Shown here: positions 37,701 to 47,197 of the stretch, piece by piece
Layout of the letters: every line of letters begins with the position of its first letter
Position numbering within the stretch: position 1 is the stretch's first letter
DNA from: Ulota crispa
Taxonomy: Eukaryota; Streptophyta; Bryopsida; Orthotrichales; Orthotrichaceae
Direction of reading: 5' to 3'
Assembly: GCA_963920765.1 (NCBI GenBank)
Contig: OY987249.1
Coordinates: 7,750,817 to 7,814,816, forward strand
Length of the DNA: 64,000 nucleotides
The notes under the pieces: generated by a model
What the model was told of the DNA's origin: nothing
The model's database searches: none
What the model saw: the letters and a program-made list of their open reading frames with translations, nothing else
Program-made: the position numbers and the translations under genes

Positions 37701-38158
37701 TCCTGCTTTTTCAGAAATTGCACAAACACCCTAGGACCATAATTTTCAGGCATTTATTTGCTATGCTCGTACTTTCTTCATGACCAATGTTGAAGAAGGG
37801 ATTGTAATGAAACAAAAAGAAAAAAAGTAACGTGCGCACAAAGGAAGAAGGGAAGAGGCATGCACAACAAAACGAAACAAAACAAACACCTTAAAATTTT
37901 GATCCAAGGGTATCTGGCAATTTCTGAAAAAGCAGGGGTATCTATGTAAATATTGCAAACTTCAGGGGTATCCATGAAATTTTCCTGCGGTAATTCAAAG
38001 GAAAGACAGAGAAAGGCCTTACCAGAACCGCTCGCAGACAGTACAAAGCAATCCCGGCCATGAACCCATGCCCTTAGGGCTTCTTTCTGGAAGTCCTTGA
38101 GCTTCTGGTGACCAAAATGCTGCCGCAAGAGACATCGCGCTCTCCCTAAGCAATCCAT
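22746..38158 (-). CDS. RECQSIM: RecQ-family DNA helicase, RecQsim type, 16 exons
   Basis: ATP-dependent 3'-5' DNA helicase of a plant-specific RecQ branch, nuclear, acting in recombination and repair. Exons (minus): 38158-38023, 37480-37261, 37128-37018, 36498-36306, 35929-35485, 34692-34490, 34295-34239, 34031-33951, 33698-33635, 33516-33417, 32288-32208, 29839-29752, 28967-28917, 27016-26939, 26628-26590, 23006-22746. All phases agree, giving 735 residues. Seen: Walker A SGSGKS (43-48), DEAH (139-142), MALTATAT, an acidic insert (about 228-403), [33 protein letters not shown] (489-498), zinc-site Cys545, 562, 565 and 568, then LWWRGF. The insert inside the helicase core is the mark of RecQsim. 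Exons 1-14 are firm; exon 15 and the last exon with its stop are less sure. An in-frame stop precedes the ATG; any N-terminal extension would need further upstream exons. Confidence 0.88.
24280..24995. mobile_element. TTAA-flanked foldback element, 716 bp
   Basis: The ends are TTAA-CCCCTAAAGGACCG and CGGTCCTTTAAAGG-TTAA. The arms, about 340 bp each, are nearly complementary over their whole length, with the axis near 24640. Arm sequence (GGGCATGTACCTATGGCTAAAC) also occurs in 3902-4829, 43708-44642 and 47198-48132. It lies in the last intron of the RecQ gene. A transcript crossing it would form a very long hairpin. Confidence 0.8.
25629..26168. mobile_element. Degenerate TTAA-type element, about 540 bp
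   Basis: The left end is TTAG-CCCCTAAATGCCC; the right end is GAGCGCTTAGGAA-TTAA, resembling the GCGCTTAGGGG end of 63659-63886. One flank and some end bases have changed. It lies in the last RecQ intron and has no coding frame. Confidence 0.45.
27912..28041. mobile_element. CACTA-type miniature hairpin, 130 bp
   Basis: The ends are CACTAGAAGAAAGACTGTCC and GTTTTTTCTTGTAGTG, with target copies AAT at 27909-27911 and 28042-28044. The arms contain GTCCTAAAC and its complement. It lies in the RecQ intron between 28917 and 27016. Confidence 0.7.
28098..28239. mobile_element. CACTA-type miniature hairpin, 142 bp, older copy
   Basis: It starts CACTAGAAGAAACATTTGTCC and ends CATTTTCTTCTTGTG. The flanks TCA and CCA agree at two of three bases. 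Same family as 27912-28041, from which it lies 57 bp away in the same RecQ intron. Confidence 0.55.
30914..30982. mobile_element. Short TTAA-flanked hairpin, 69 bp
   Basis: TTAA-CCCCCTCATTGTCGGGG on the left and CCGTCAATGAGGGA-TTAA on the right. The TTAA flanks are intact, but the ends differ from the main CCCCTAAAGG type, so family membership is tentative. It lies in the RecQ intron between 32208 and 29839. Confidence 0.45.
31729..32141. mobile_element. Long-arm hairpin element, 413 bp, with 8-bp target duplication
   Basis: The ends GGAAATTGATATGTGCACAC and GTGTGCACATATCAATTCC are inverted copies, and pairing continues for about 150 bp on each side. The 8-bp TTTAATTA flanks both ends (31721-31728 and 32142-32149). 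Eight-base duplication fits a hAT-type insertion mechanism, though the terminal bases are not typical hAT. The element lies in a RecQ intron, 67 bp downstream of exon 32288-32208 in gene orientation. Confidence 0.65.
33002..33311. mobile_element. Miniature inverted-repeat element, about 310 bp, partner at 37654-37984
   Basis: The ends are inverted: AATTTCATGG and CTGCTTTTTCAGAAAT on the left, and TTTCTGAAAAAGCAGGGGTA and CCATGAAATTTTC on the right, giving arms of about 70 bp. The second copy is in the first RecQ intron, so two copies sit in one gene. No target duplication could be fixed. Confidence 0.7.
37654..37984. mobile_element. Miniature inverted-repeat element, about 330 bp, in RecQ intron 1
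   Basis: Same family as 33002-33311: GAAAATTTCATGGATA on the left, GGTATCCATGAAATTTTC on the right, and CTGCTTTTTCAGAAATTGC and its complement inside. It takes up most of the intron between exons 1 and 2 and ends 38 bp from the exon 1 donor. Confidence 0.7.
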
Positions 38159-39834
38159 TCTTCAATCACTTCATCACCCACACCTCTGCCTGCATCTCTG
38201 GAGTATTTGGTCTCATGACCTTATTGATAAGTGCTGTACAAAATTTGCTCACCCTGAAATGCAGCAATTAAATTATCCCTAAAAACATCGAATTCCTCGC
38301 TAACTGTAGAATTTCCAAATCAAGATTGCAGCTCGTCATCTGTGCGAACTCCTAAGCAAATAGCAATAGCTCCGTATATCGAACTCTCAATTCTACGGCG
38401 CACATCGAAATGAACAGGACGAGCATATCTGAGTTCATGACTCAATTTGGCTTGTCAAGACGTCTTGCTTCATTGACGACTTTCCTTTATAATTACAGCA
38501 GGAAATGCAAAGCAACACCTATCGACTTTCGGAGATGACATGATCAAGCTCGATGGAGTGAAAAGCGGAGTTAAACCGGAGGCAGAGTGCATAACAAGGG
38601 TTAATAAGACATATATCGATGGAAGGGCATTGGAGAAAAGAAAGAGCAAAAGTGTCACGACGGTTAGCTGCAGCTTCCGAGATGTTAGGGAGTACTCTCC
38701 TCGAAAGCAGCACAATGTTAGACCATACACTAGAAGAAATCTTGTCCTAAACGACTTGACCACAATGACTGCAAATGTCCTAAGGACATTTGCAATCATT
38801 GTGGTCAAGTCGCTTAGGACATGTTTTTCTTCTAGTGATAGGTCCTTTCTCTTCGTTGCGAAATGGCATGGTTGGTATGATCCATGCGCATTGCCAATCC
38901 CAGTATTGTACATGCAGGCCATTTCGACTTATCCGGCATACTGGGCGTTGCAAGGAAGGTGTGAGGCCAGGCAATTCCATGTAAGGACAACGGTCAACCC
39001 GATGCTGATTCTTCTAACAAGTGTAGAGACGCTTCTTGCATAAACCGATGTATCACAGAACCGGAACATTTTAAGATTGAGATCCTACGTTTGCAAAAAG
39101 AAACATCCATATTAAGTGATGTAAAAAAGCAAGCTGCATAGGATTCTTAGTAACTGATTATTTTGTGTCCATTTTTGAAGTAGTAGCTTTGCATCGTCAC
39201 TGTAACAGGCTTCAAAACCTGGTTCAATTTTTTTCAAGATCAAGGGTCAGCTAATTGCTCATTAGAGTCTCTCAAGTCTCAAATATATCGGTTAGCGTAG
39301 GGCCAATAAACAGGCCTTCTTTTAATGTCAGAATCTCAATGTGCAAACGAAAAGAAAGTGACGTTGGAGACTCACCATAGTCGATATGCATTTCGCTGGT
39401 GTAAAATTTGATGCACGGGCAATCCAATTAATCAGAATGCGATGCATCAACGTGAATCCGATAAAGCTAATCACGAGGATAGCAATCCACAGCATGCACA
39501 CATACCGAGCAAAGCACAGACACATATGTTCAGGAGGCAAGCAAGCTAGAACACGTTTCATTACAAATTATACGAGGCTTTATTCACAAGAGCAATATCG
39601 AGTACAGCATTGTGATATGTCGCCCGTTTCGAAACTAGCAAGGAACCTAATTCTTCGATTTTCCAACAAATATCATGCTCTTCTCCTATGACCATCACAT
39701 TGCAACATTAAGATCACAGTACCAACAGCGGATGCTTCTTCACATGCTCTCAGGATCACAGATGTCTCCCATTCCGTTCGTTTATCGAAGCCGACAGCCT
39801 CGTACGCCATATCCAGAGTCGGTCATCAATTGTT
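38159..39834. other. RecQ upstream region and sHsp 3' flank
   Basis: The RecQ promoter should lie at the left side; no clear TATA box is seen. On minus, frames just upstream of the RecQ ATG stop within a few codons, so no simple N-terminal extension is visible. A perfect-looking hairpin element occupies 38728-38837. Two overlapping frames near 38540-39043 are open through that hairpin and look like chance. Confidence 0.4.
38728..38837. mobile_element. Near-perfect CACTA-type hairpin, 110 bp
   Basis: The ends are CACTAGAAGAAATCTTGTCC and GGACATGTTTTTCTTCTAGTG, with target copies ATA at 38725-38727 and 38838-38840. The arms of about 53 bp pair with only a few mismatches and almost no loop (axis at GTCCTAAGGAC). 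It is the best-preserved copy of this family here and a plausible small-RNA source if transcribed. Confidence 0.75.
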
Positions 39835-40308
39835 TCAAGAAAGCGCGATCTGGCGAACTTGTGGCTTCGGTTTCTGCATTTTAGGAATAGTCACAGTCAG
39901 CACACCATCCAGCACCTGCGCTTTCACTTCGTCCGCATTCGAATTCTCCGGCAGCCGGAAGCGCCGCAAAAACGTCCCGCGCGCACGCTCCACGCGATGC
40001 CAAGTGTCGCCCTTCGCCACGTCCTCCTTCTTCCTCTCTCCGCCAATTTCCAAAGTCTTCCCATCCACCACCTGCACTTTCACTTCCTCCTTCGTCAGTC
40101 CAGGAAGATCAGCTTTGAACACATGCGCCTCCGGAGTCTCGCGCCAGTCGATCTGCGTGTTGGCCACCGCGTGCGCATCCCGTGCGAACTGCCGCGACGG
40201 AGTGTTGTTCTCCAAAACCGAGAATCCTTCGAACGGATCCCAAACAGCACCGCTCGCCAGCGTGTCAATAATGTCGTGGCCTCCGCGACCGAACAGAGAC
40301 AGCGCCAT
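39835..40308 (-). CDS. Class I cytosolic small heat-shock protein (Hsp20)
   Basis: ATP-independent chaperone that holds unfolding proteins as large oligomers in the cytosol. An intronless frame of 157 residues is normal for 17-18 kDa plant class I sHsps. The start is taken at MALSLFGRGG, which matches the class I N-terminus; a methionine eight codons upstream (MLLRLWIA) is open but not family-like. It has the WDPFEGF motif (23-29) and an alpha-crystallin domain at about 48-143 with VFKADLPGL, WHRVERARGTFLRRFRLPE and the GVLTV box (135-139). A C-terminal QIAL gives the I-x-I/L contact used in oligomer assembly. The coding sequence is GC-rich compared with its flanks. Heat-shock elements upstream support heat induction. 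Confidence 0.93.
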   Translation of the reverse strand: MALSLFGRGGHDIIDTLASGAVWDPFEGFSVLENNTPSRQFARDAHAVANTQIDWRETPEAHVFKADLPGLTKEEVKVQVVDGKTLEIGGERKKEDVAKGDTWHRVERARGTFLRRFRLPENSNADEVKAQVLDGVLTVTIPKMQKPKPQVRQIALS

Positions 40309-40517
40309 TGCAATCCAAAGTCTCAGCAACAATCAACCGATCCGACAAAGCCAAAGATCAATACTACAGCAACCTCGAAGCTCGCTGAAAATTATGCTCA
40401 AACGTATTCAAGCAGCAACACCTGCGGCAATTGCTAATTTGCTCAAAGGAAAGCTCAAACTGCAAATTACAGCGATTGTCAAAACGCTTCTGATGCGCAG
40501 AGGCAGAGACAATGTGA

Positions 40518-40648
40518 CTCTTATACTGGCACTGATCGAAGCTCAAGAAGCCTGGAACATTCGAGAATTCTTGAGAGCTCAGTGGAAGCGTCAGTCGTAA
40601 TCCGGAAGAAGAAGACGGGACGACGTTCAAGAACGTTCCAGAAATTTC
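40518..40648 (-). promoter_or_regulatory. Heat-shock promoter of the small Hsp gene
   Basis: A five-unit heat-shock element with perfect spacing lies at 40626-40648 (TTC-aa-GAA-cg-TTC-ca-GAA-at-TTC). A second, three-unit element is at 40555-40567 (GAA-ca-TTC-ga-GAA). On the minus strand TATAAG (40525-40520) lies about 30 bp downstream of the proximal element, as expected for heat-shock factor sites next to a TATA box. This predicts a 5' UTR of roughly 180 nt. Confidence 0.85.
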
Positions 40649-40922
40649 AGTCTGTTACTAACTTACTAGTTCCCGCCGCCCCGAGATTGGTCCAGAACAG
40701 TCCAGGACTCCAGGCCCGTCGCTGTGGTGACAGGACGTATCAAATTCATCCGTCGCACTCTCATCCAGACTCTACACACGTCATTCAATATTTTCATAGT
40801 TTGAGTTTCATACAAAAAGTATTTCTTATTGGCATTGTATGGAAGCCAAAGGTACAAAATCCACAAGATGTGGTTTTCTTCTCAAAAAAAAGCTTGTGGT
40901 TGTCAAACACAAAATCTGTTAA
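40582..40922. repeat. sHsp upstream segment duplicated at 50756-51013
   Basis: The sequence from GTGGAAGCG (40582) through GGTTGTCA (40898-40905) and on into the next TTAA-type element is repeated at 50756-51013 and after 51895. The second copy lacks about 60 bp that here contain the five-unit heat-shock element. Shared text includes TTTCATAGTTTGAGTTT and CACTGTATGGAAGCCAA-like runs. Confidence 0.8.
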
Positions 40923-41503
40923 CCCCTAAAGGCCTAAGCTAAGTTTTCACCAGAACCACTCTAGAACTGCCATATATAAAACTGTCATTTCTATTACAAG
41001 TACCAAGTTTTAGGAAAAAAACATTTTTTGACACATGTAATTGTAAGATCTTGTACTACACTAGAATCAAAAGATGTGAAAACAAAATTCAGTAGTTTTC
41101 ACGATGTAGATTGTTAGATATTTGAGTTTGAATTGACAAAGTTTCATTTTTTGTCCCTGCAAAAATCCGGGCAGCTGCACTTCAAAAGGTCATACTTGTA
41201 TGAAAAAAATTCCAAAATGGTTGTAATTCTTTGGGTTTGTTCTTCAAAGCAAGTTGGGTATACACTTGAAAGTTTTCAAATCATTTGGAATTGTGCAACA
41301 CATGGAAAAAAAATAGCAAGTAAAAAGAAGTAGAGAATGATTCAAACCATTAATTTGTTAAGAACTTAATTATGGAAATGATAAATTTCAATCCCAACGG
41401 TTGTAATGTTGCAATAAACAATCTTCATCCTTTAGTTTTGTTTCTTTTCCAAAATATTGAAAATTGAGTAAAATAAAGGACTTCAAAGCATATTTTAGAG
41501 CAA
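40923..41503. mobile_element. TTAA-type element, right side cut off by the large palindrome
   Basis: It starts TTAA-CCCCTAAAGGCCTAAGC and runs parallel to 51912-52840 (GATCTTGTACTACACTAG, GGTTGTAAT, ATTGAGTAAAATAAAGGAC). The match stops after ATTTTAGAG at about 41503, where the large hairpin begins. The rest of the element is not seen beyond 48462. Confidence 0.6.
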
Positions 41504-41817
41504 CGACGCTAGAATGGGAGCAATGAACATTGAGTAGTGAGCAATGAGCGGTGAGTAATAAAAGAGACCTTTTAGAGTGTAGGAGGAGAAACAAAATTTT
41601 CCGTAATTTGAGATTGGATGTTTTGAAACAACAAAAAATTCCCTAAAGCAATACAATTTGTCTCTAAAGTGCAGTAATCATTTGAAAGAAGGGAGGATGT
41701 GGATGAATTACATCAATGATATTCATTGGAGCCAAGGAATGGAAATTAATATGGATGAAAAGTGGTGGTCTAAGGTAGATGGAAAAAATCTGTGATGGTT
41801 GTTTAGCATATTGAAAT

Positions 41818-43689
41818 TGTTGTGATAGAGCTACAGTCTCTAAGGAAAGTGTTGGGAATAGAAAACACAATGAGGACACAAAAGAGATATAACAAAGTAT
41901 GCAAGGAGAAGAAGTAACAAGTGTTATTATCCAAGTAGGGTTTGCCTATTATATACAAGGGAAGATCAAAGAGAGAATGTAAAAGTCCTTCTCTACTATT
42001 GGTCCACGGGATCCCTTTACCAAAGTAAACTCTAGTGAACTCTAGTTAACTATGTGGAGAGTGTATTAATAGAATACTTATCTCAACACTCCTCCTCGCT
42101 CAACACAATATTTGTATCAAACTCTAAACAATGTCCTATATGATAATTCCCGTAATCTTGTAAAATATACAGCTATTGCCTCAATAAAACCTTATCTGGG
42201 AAAACCTTGTTAATGATCAAGGATAAAACCATAGATGAAGGAAAAAGAGTACAACACCCCTAACAATCTATTCACATGGTAAAATCCAATGGAAAAAATC
42301 CATAGAAGGATAGCAAAGGTTCCTATAATATAAATCTATTGAGTCTCTTGCTCCAAACTGTTGAGTCACCGCATTCCAATGCCATGAATAAGTTGATGAA
42401 CATGCTTTGTAGAAGTAGCCAAATATAAAAATTCTCTGACCGCAGCGAGGTATGGGTTTTATTTACCCAATGATTCCTCCTCCTCCTCGCAAGGACAATA
42501 AGGGTCATCAATTATGTCGTTAGTAAAATAAAAGCTTTACCTCTTACACAAAGAAGCATACTCCTCCTTGATATGCAACTTTCCGCTTCAACCAATCAAA
42601 GCAGCACATTACTTTGTTTATAGGATTGATCATCTTTATCATTATGTCTAACAAGACATGGAATAATTTTCTTGTACAATGTAGAACCTAAGTGGGTCAG
42701 TAGTCCATGCCAAGTTGAAATTTTTTGCTATCTTTACATTGAAGATAATGCAAACTGGATACACCAGGTGGTCGGATCTCAATCTGGTACAAACCACTTG
42801 CCCGTAGCAAAGGCTGTCTCCACAACTTTATCATTAGGTGGTTGGACCCGTAATCCAACATAAACCTCTTACTCCAACAAAGGCTATTTCCACAACTCAT
42901 GTGGACGGATTGTAATCCAATATAAACCACTTGTTGAGCAAAGGTTGTTTCCACAACTTTAGCATTTTGTCACATGGCCCACTTGGAACTTACATTTGTA
43001 GCAAAAATGCATCTCAAACGAACGCTTATCATTGTTATTAGTAAAAGAAGCAAAAGCAATGTTATACAGAACACAATGATAAAAATTAGAAGTACTTCTA
43101 GTAAGAGGTTGGTCAGAAACAACGCACCTGGTTAAGTATTCCCATAAATATGTGTTTTTGAGATTCTCGTTTATGGAAGGTAATTGCTCCCGTCAACCTC
43201 CAATTGTGCAAAGAGAAGAGGTTGAAGCACTAGTGTCTCAATGTTACAAGTAGCTATTGGCACTACAATAGATGTGGCAGCAAAAGAACGTAAAGTAGCC
43301 ATGAGAGATGAAGAAGATTATAATAAACCCGCTCAAAGAGATTAAAGCAGAAGAGCATATTGATAACGTGTTGGATAACATGTTAAAATAGGTGATTAGA
43401 GCTTTGTGCTGATAACATGTTGTAATAGAGCTACAGACTCTAAGGAAAGTGTTGGGAATAGAAAACACAATGAGGACACAAAAGAGATATAACAAAGTAT
43501 GCAAGGAGAAGAAGTAACAAGTGTTATTATCCAAGTAGGGTTTGCCTATTATATACAAGGGAAGGTCAAAGAGAGAAAGTAAAAGTCCTTCTCTACTATT
43601 GGTCCACGGGATCCTTTTACCAAAGTAAACTCCAGTGAACTCTAGTTAAACTATGTGGAGAGTGTATTAATAGAATACTTATCTCAACA
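41818..43689 (-). mobile_element. Small LTR retrotransposon (Copia/TRIM-like), non-autonomous
   Basis: The LTRs at 41818-42088 (271 bp) and 43418-43689 (272 bp) are nearly identical and have TG...CA ends (minus strand TGTTGAGATAAG ... CTATTACAACA). The 5-bp GAAAT is duplicated at 41813-41817 and 43690-43694. On minus, TGTTATCAGCACAAAGC follows the 5' LTR, fitting a primer site of the initiator-tRNA type, and a purine tract GAGCGAGGAGGAG precedes the 3' LTR. Inside the LTR, TATATAATAGG may be the TATA box. The interior of about 1.3 kb has no gag or pol frame; about 42766-42966 holds three imperfect tandem units with the phrase AAACCACTTG. It was inserted into the left arm of the palindrome. 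Confidence 0.85.
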
Positions 43690-43707
43690 GAAATCAATGA
43701 ACATTAG

Positions 43708-44642
43708 CCCCTAGAGGACCATTGTCCCTTTGGGGGACAAATGGGATTTTGGGCATGTACCTATGGCTAAACTACTTTGTGTGATTTTTTGAAACTTTTA
43801 TTGAAGATGGGGAATTCAAAGATCTGTGTGGGCATCTAATTTTTCCTTCATTCTGACATTTATTGAAGAAGTCATGCATGAATTTTGAAAATCATGGGAG
43901 GCCGGGCAACCAATTTTATTTTTAAAAATAATGTTTTTTTCAAAATAAAAATTTGAAATTCATTCCTTAGATTTATACATATGTGAAGAGCTTTGAATCA
44001 TTCAATTTTGATTTATGAGTGAAAAGTTTTAGTTTGCGGGCATGCACGGGATTTCCATACCTCCATTCCTTTTGCCTTTGGTGCATTACTTTTTTGAGCT
44101 CTTTGTGAATTTGTTTTTTGATTTCTTTTTTTTCCTTGTTGTAGTAGATTAAGATTCCTTGGTTTTCACCATTTGGATCAAAAGAATTCATATGTCTCAA
44201 TTTTACATAAATCCTCCAATTTTGCCTAGTATATATGCAAATTTCATGCCCTTACAGCATTGCAAGATTTTACAAAGTATGATCCACACCTCCAATTCAT
44301 TTGAAAAATCTCCCACACTTACCTAACTTGGTCTTCTACATGGAAAAAATAAACCTCAACTTTGCATAGAGCAATTTTTTTATTTATTTAGGGGCAATTA
44401 AAGGCTTCTGAAATTTTTGGGCAGCAGGGAAAAAACCTTTTATTCACTTCAGATGTCAATATCTCACTCCTCTACATCTAGAATGAGATGGTTTTTTCTC
44501 CACAAGTACCTCCCATAGTCTAAGACAAGATCTTATGGTTGGATTTCCAAAAATAATTGTTTTTCCTACCTTTCTATTCATTCCTCCAAAAGTGGCAGTT
44601 TTTAGTAACTTTTGTTGAAAAAAGGGCTTGGTCCTTTAGGGG
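43708..44642 (-). mobile_element. TTAA-flanked 935-bp element, left arm copy
   Basis: The ends are TTAG-CCCCTAGAGGACCATTG and CTTGGTCCTTTAGGGG-TTAA. It is the mirror image of 47198-48132 and is related to 3902-4829 in length and interior. Two inverted copies at the far ends of the inner foldback give it the layout of a composite transposon. Confidence 0.75.
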
Positions 44643-45500
44643 TTAAGCAAATTATATCCATAAAAGACCTACATTTTTATTGCCATGGGCAATAATTGGT
44701 GCAATGATTTTGTAGATCATGTACAGTACATTCAAGCATCTTTCCTCAATTTTACAAAAGTCTATCAATTTCTTCTTAATGACTCAACATGATTTTAGCT
44801 GCCATAGTAAGAAATGCACTTTGCTTTAGAAGAATCATTTTGTAGATCATGTACAATACATTCAAACATCTCACTTGATTATACATAAGTTAATTAATGT
44901 ATTTATTTATAAAGATTCAATAGCCTAGTCCTGCCTAAATACCACATCCATGTTCCTCTAAAAGCAGAAAAATTTATTGAGATAAATTCTAATATTCCAA
45001 GTAGCATATTATTCAGCATCCGTAATACTTGCTCCCGTATTGGAGGTTTGAAATGAATATTAGAAAGTCAAATTTAAACGTTCTCAACAACGCATTTTTT
45101 GGAATTGAGGGTATGCTTAAGGGTGCAAAGGACTGGCCAAATCAGGTTCTTGCTTTGCACATTTGGAACTTGAATTCTTGAGGTCAAGTACGATGTTCAA
45201 ATGTTAATAGAAGAAAAATATCAACACCTATTAGGAGTTAAGAAAGTGAGGAATATGGCTCCTGAACGCCTTAGAAAAGGGCAATTCAAATTCTAATTGC
45301 CCCTTAGTGGATGCATAGAGGAGGAGAAATAGTTATAGTACTATTTTCAAAACTAATAACTCAAATAGTATTTGACTTAGTAGTTTTGAAGATAGTTCTT
45401 AAACTACTTCACTTCCTTGGTGTGCATCCATTGAGGGGCAATTAGAATCCAAATTGCCCTTTTCAAGTGTGTTTGTGAGCCCAATGCTTGACTCAATTAA

Positions 45501-45549
45501 CCCTTAAGGGCGGATGTGGCCGCTCAGGGGCCTAGTGGGCCCTTAAGGG
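45501..45549. mobile_element. 49-bp TTAA-flanked unit at the palindrome axis
   Basis: TTAA-CCCTTAAGGGCGG on the left and GGGCCCTTAAGGG-TTAA on the right, with about 20 unpaired bases between them. It sits exactly at the axis of the large palindrome. The same unit appears again at 46291-46339 because the sequence flanking the gap is duplicated. Confidence 0.6.
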
Positions 45550-45791
45550 TTAATTGAGTCAAGCATTGGGCTCACAAACACACTTGAAAAGGGCAATTTG
45601 GATTCTAATTGCCCCTCAATGGATGCACACCAAGGAAGTGAAGTAGTTTAAGAACTATCTTCAAAACTACTAAGTCAAATACTATTTGAGTTATTAGTTT
45701 TGAAAATAGTACTATAACTATTTCTCCTCCTCTATGCATCCACTAAGGGGCAATTAGAATTTGAATTGCCCTTTTCTAAGGCGTTCAGGAG

Positions 45792-45991
45792 NNNNNNNNN
45801 NNNNNNNNNNNNNNNNNNNNNNNNNNNNNNNNNNNNNNNNNNNNNNNNNNNNNNNNNNNNNNNNNNNNNNNNNNNNNNNNNNNNNNNNNNNNNNNNNNNN
45901 NNNNNNNNNNNNNNNNNNNNNNNNNNNNNNNNNNNNNNNNNNNNNNNNNNNNNNNNNNNNNNNNNNNNNNNNNNNNNNNNNNNNNNNNNNN
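45792..45991. other. 200-N scaffold gap with overlapping flanks (probable misjoin)
   Basis: Exactly 200 N. The 590 bp before the gap (45202-45791) and the 590 bp starting right after it (45992-46581) read the same in the same orientation, offset by 790 bp. The two contig ends therefore seem to overlap. Joining them would remove the gap and one repeat and leave a single palindrome axis. Confidence 0.85.
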
Positions 45992-47197
45992 TGTTAATAG
46001 AAGAAAAATATCAACACCTATTAGGAGTTAAGAAAGTGAGGAATATGGCTCCTGAACGCCTTAGAAAAGGGCAATTCAAATTCTAATTGCCCCTTAGTGG
46101 ATGCATAGAGGAGGAGAAATAGTTATAGTACTATTTTCAAAACTAATAACTCAAATAGTATTTGACTTAGTAGTTTTGAAGATAGTTCTTAAACTACTTC
46201 ACTTCCTTGGTGTGCATCCATTGAGGGGCAATTAGAATCCAAATTGCCCTTTTCAAGTGTGTTTGTGAGCCCAATGCTTGACTCAATTAACCCTTAAGGG
46301 CGGATGTGGCCGCTCAGGGGCCTAGTGGGCCCTTAAGGGTTAATTGAGTCAAGCATTGGGCTCACAAACACACTTGAAAAGGGCAATTTGGATTCTAATT
46401 GCCCCTCAATGGATGCACACCAAGGAAGTGAAGTAGTTTAAGAACTATCTTCAAAACTACTAAGTCAAATACTATTTGAGTTATTAGTTTTGAAAATAGT
46501 ACTATAACTATTTCTCCTCCTCTATGCATCCACTAAGGGGCAATTAGAATTTGAATTGCCCTTTTCTAAGGCGTTCAGGAGCCATATTCCTCACTTTCTT
46601 AACTCCTAATAGGTGTTGATATTTTTCTTCTATTAACATTTGAACATCGTACTTGACCTCAAGAATTCAAGTTCCAAATGTGCAAAGCAAGAACCTGATT
46701 TGGCCAGTCCTTTGCACCCTTAAGCATACCCTCAATTCCAAAAAATGCGTTGTTGAGAACGTTTAAATTTGACTTTCTAATATTCATTTCAAACCTCCAA
46801 TACGGGAGCAAGTATTACGGATGCTGAATAATATGCTACTTGGAATATTAGAATTTATCTCAATAAATTTTTCTGCTTTTAGAGGAACATGGATGTGGTA
46901 TTTAGGCAGGACTAGGCTATTGAATCTTTATAAATAAATACATTAATTAACTTATGTATAATCAAGTGAGATGTTTGAATGTATTGTACATGATCTACAA
47001 AATGATTCTTCTAAAGCAAAGTGCATTTCTTACTATGGCAGCTAAAATCATGTTGAGTCATTAAGAAGAAATTGATAGACTTTTGTAAAATTGAGGAAAG
47101 ATGCTTGAATGTACTGTACATGATCTACAAAATCATTGCACCAATTATTGCCCATGGCAATAAAAATGTAGGTCTTTTATGGATATAATTTGCTTAA

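Noticed and set aside
40309-40332. Upstream Met (MLLRLWIA) as sHsp start
   Set aside because: The class I family starts with M(A/S)L...F; the eight extra residues match nothing in the family.
39830-40600. 256-codon plus-strand frame over the small Hsp gene
   Set aside because: Antisense shadow of a GC-rich coding region; it shows no domain and the minus-strand Hsp20 is unmistakable.
45761-46086. Frames running through the N gap
   Set aside because: The translation is undefined across 200 N and the flanks are repeat arms.
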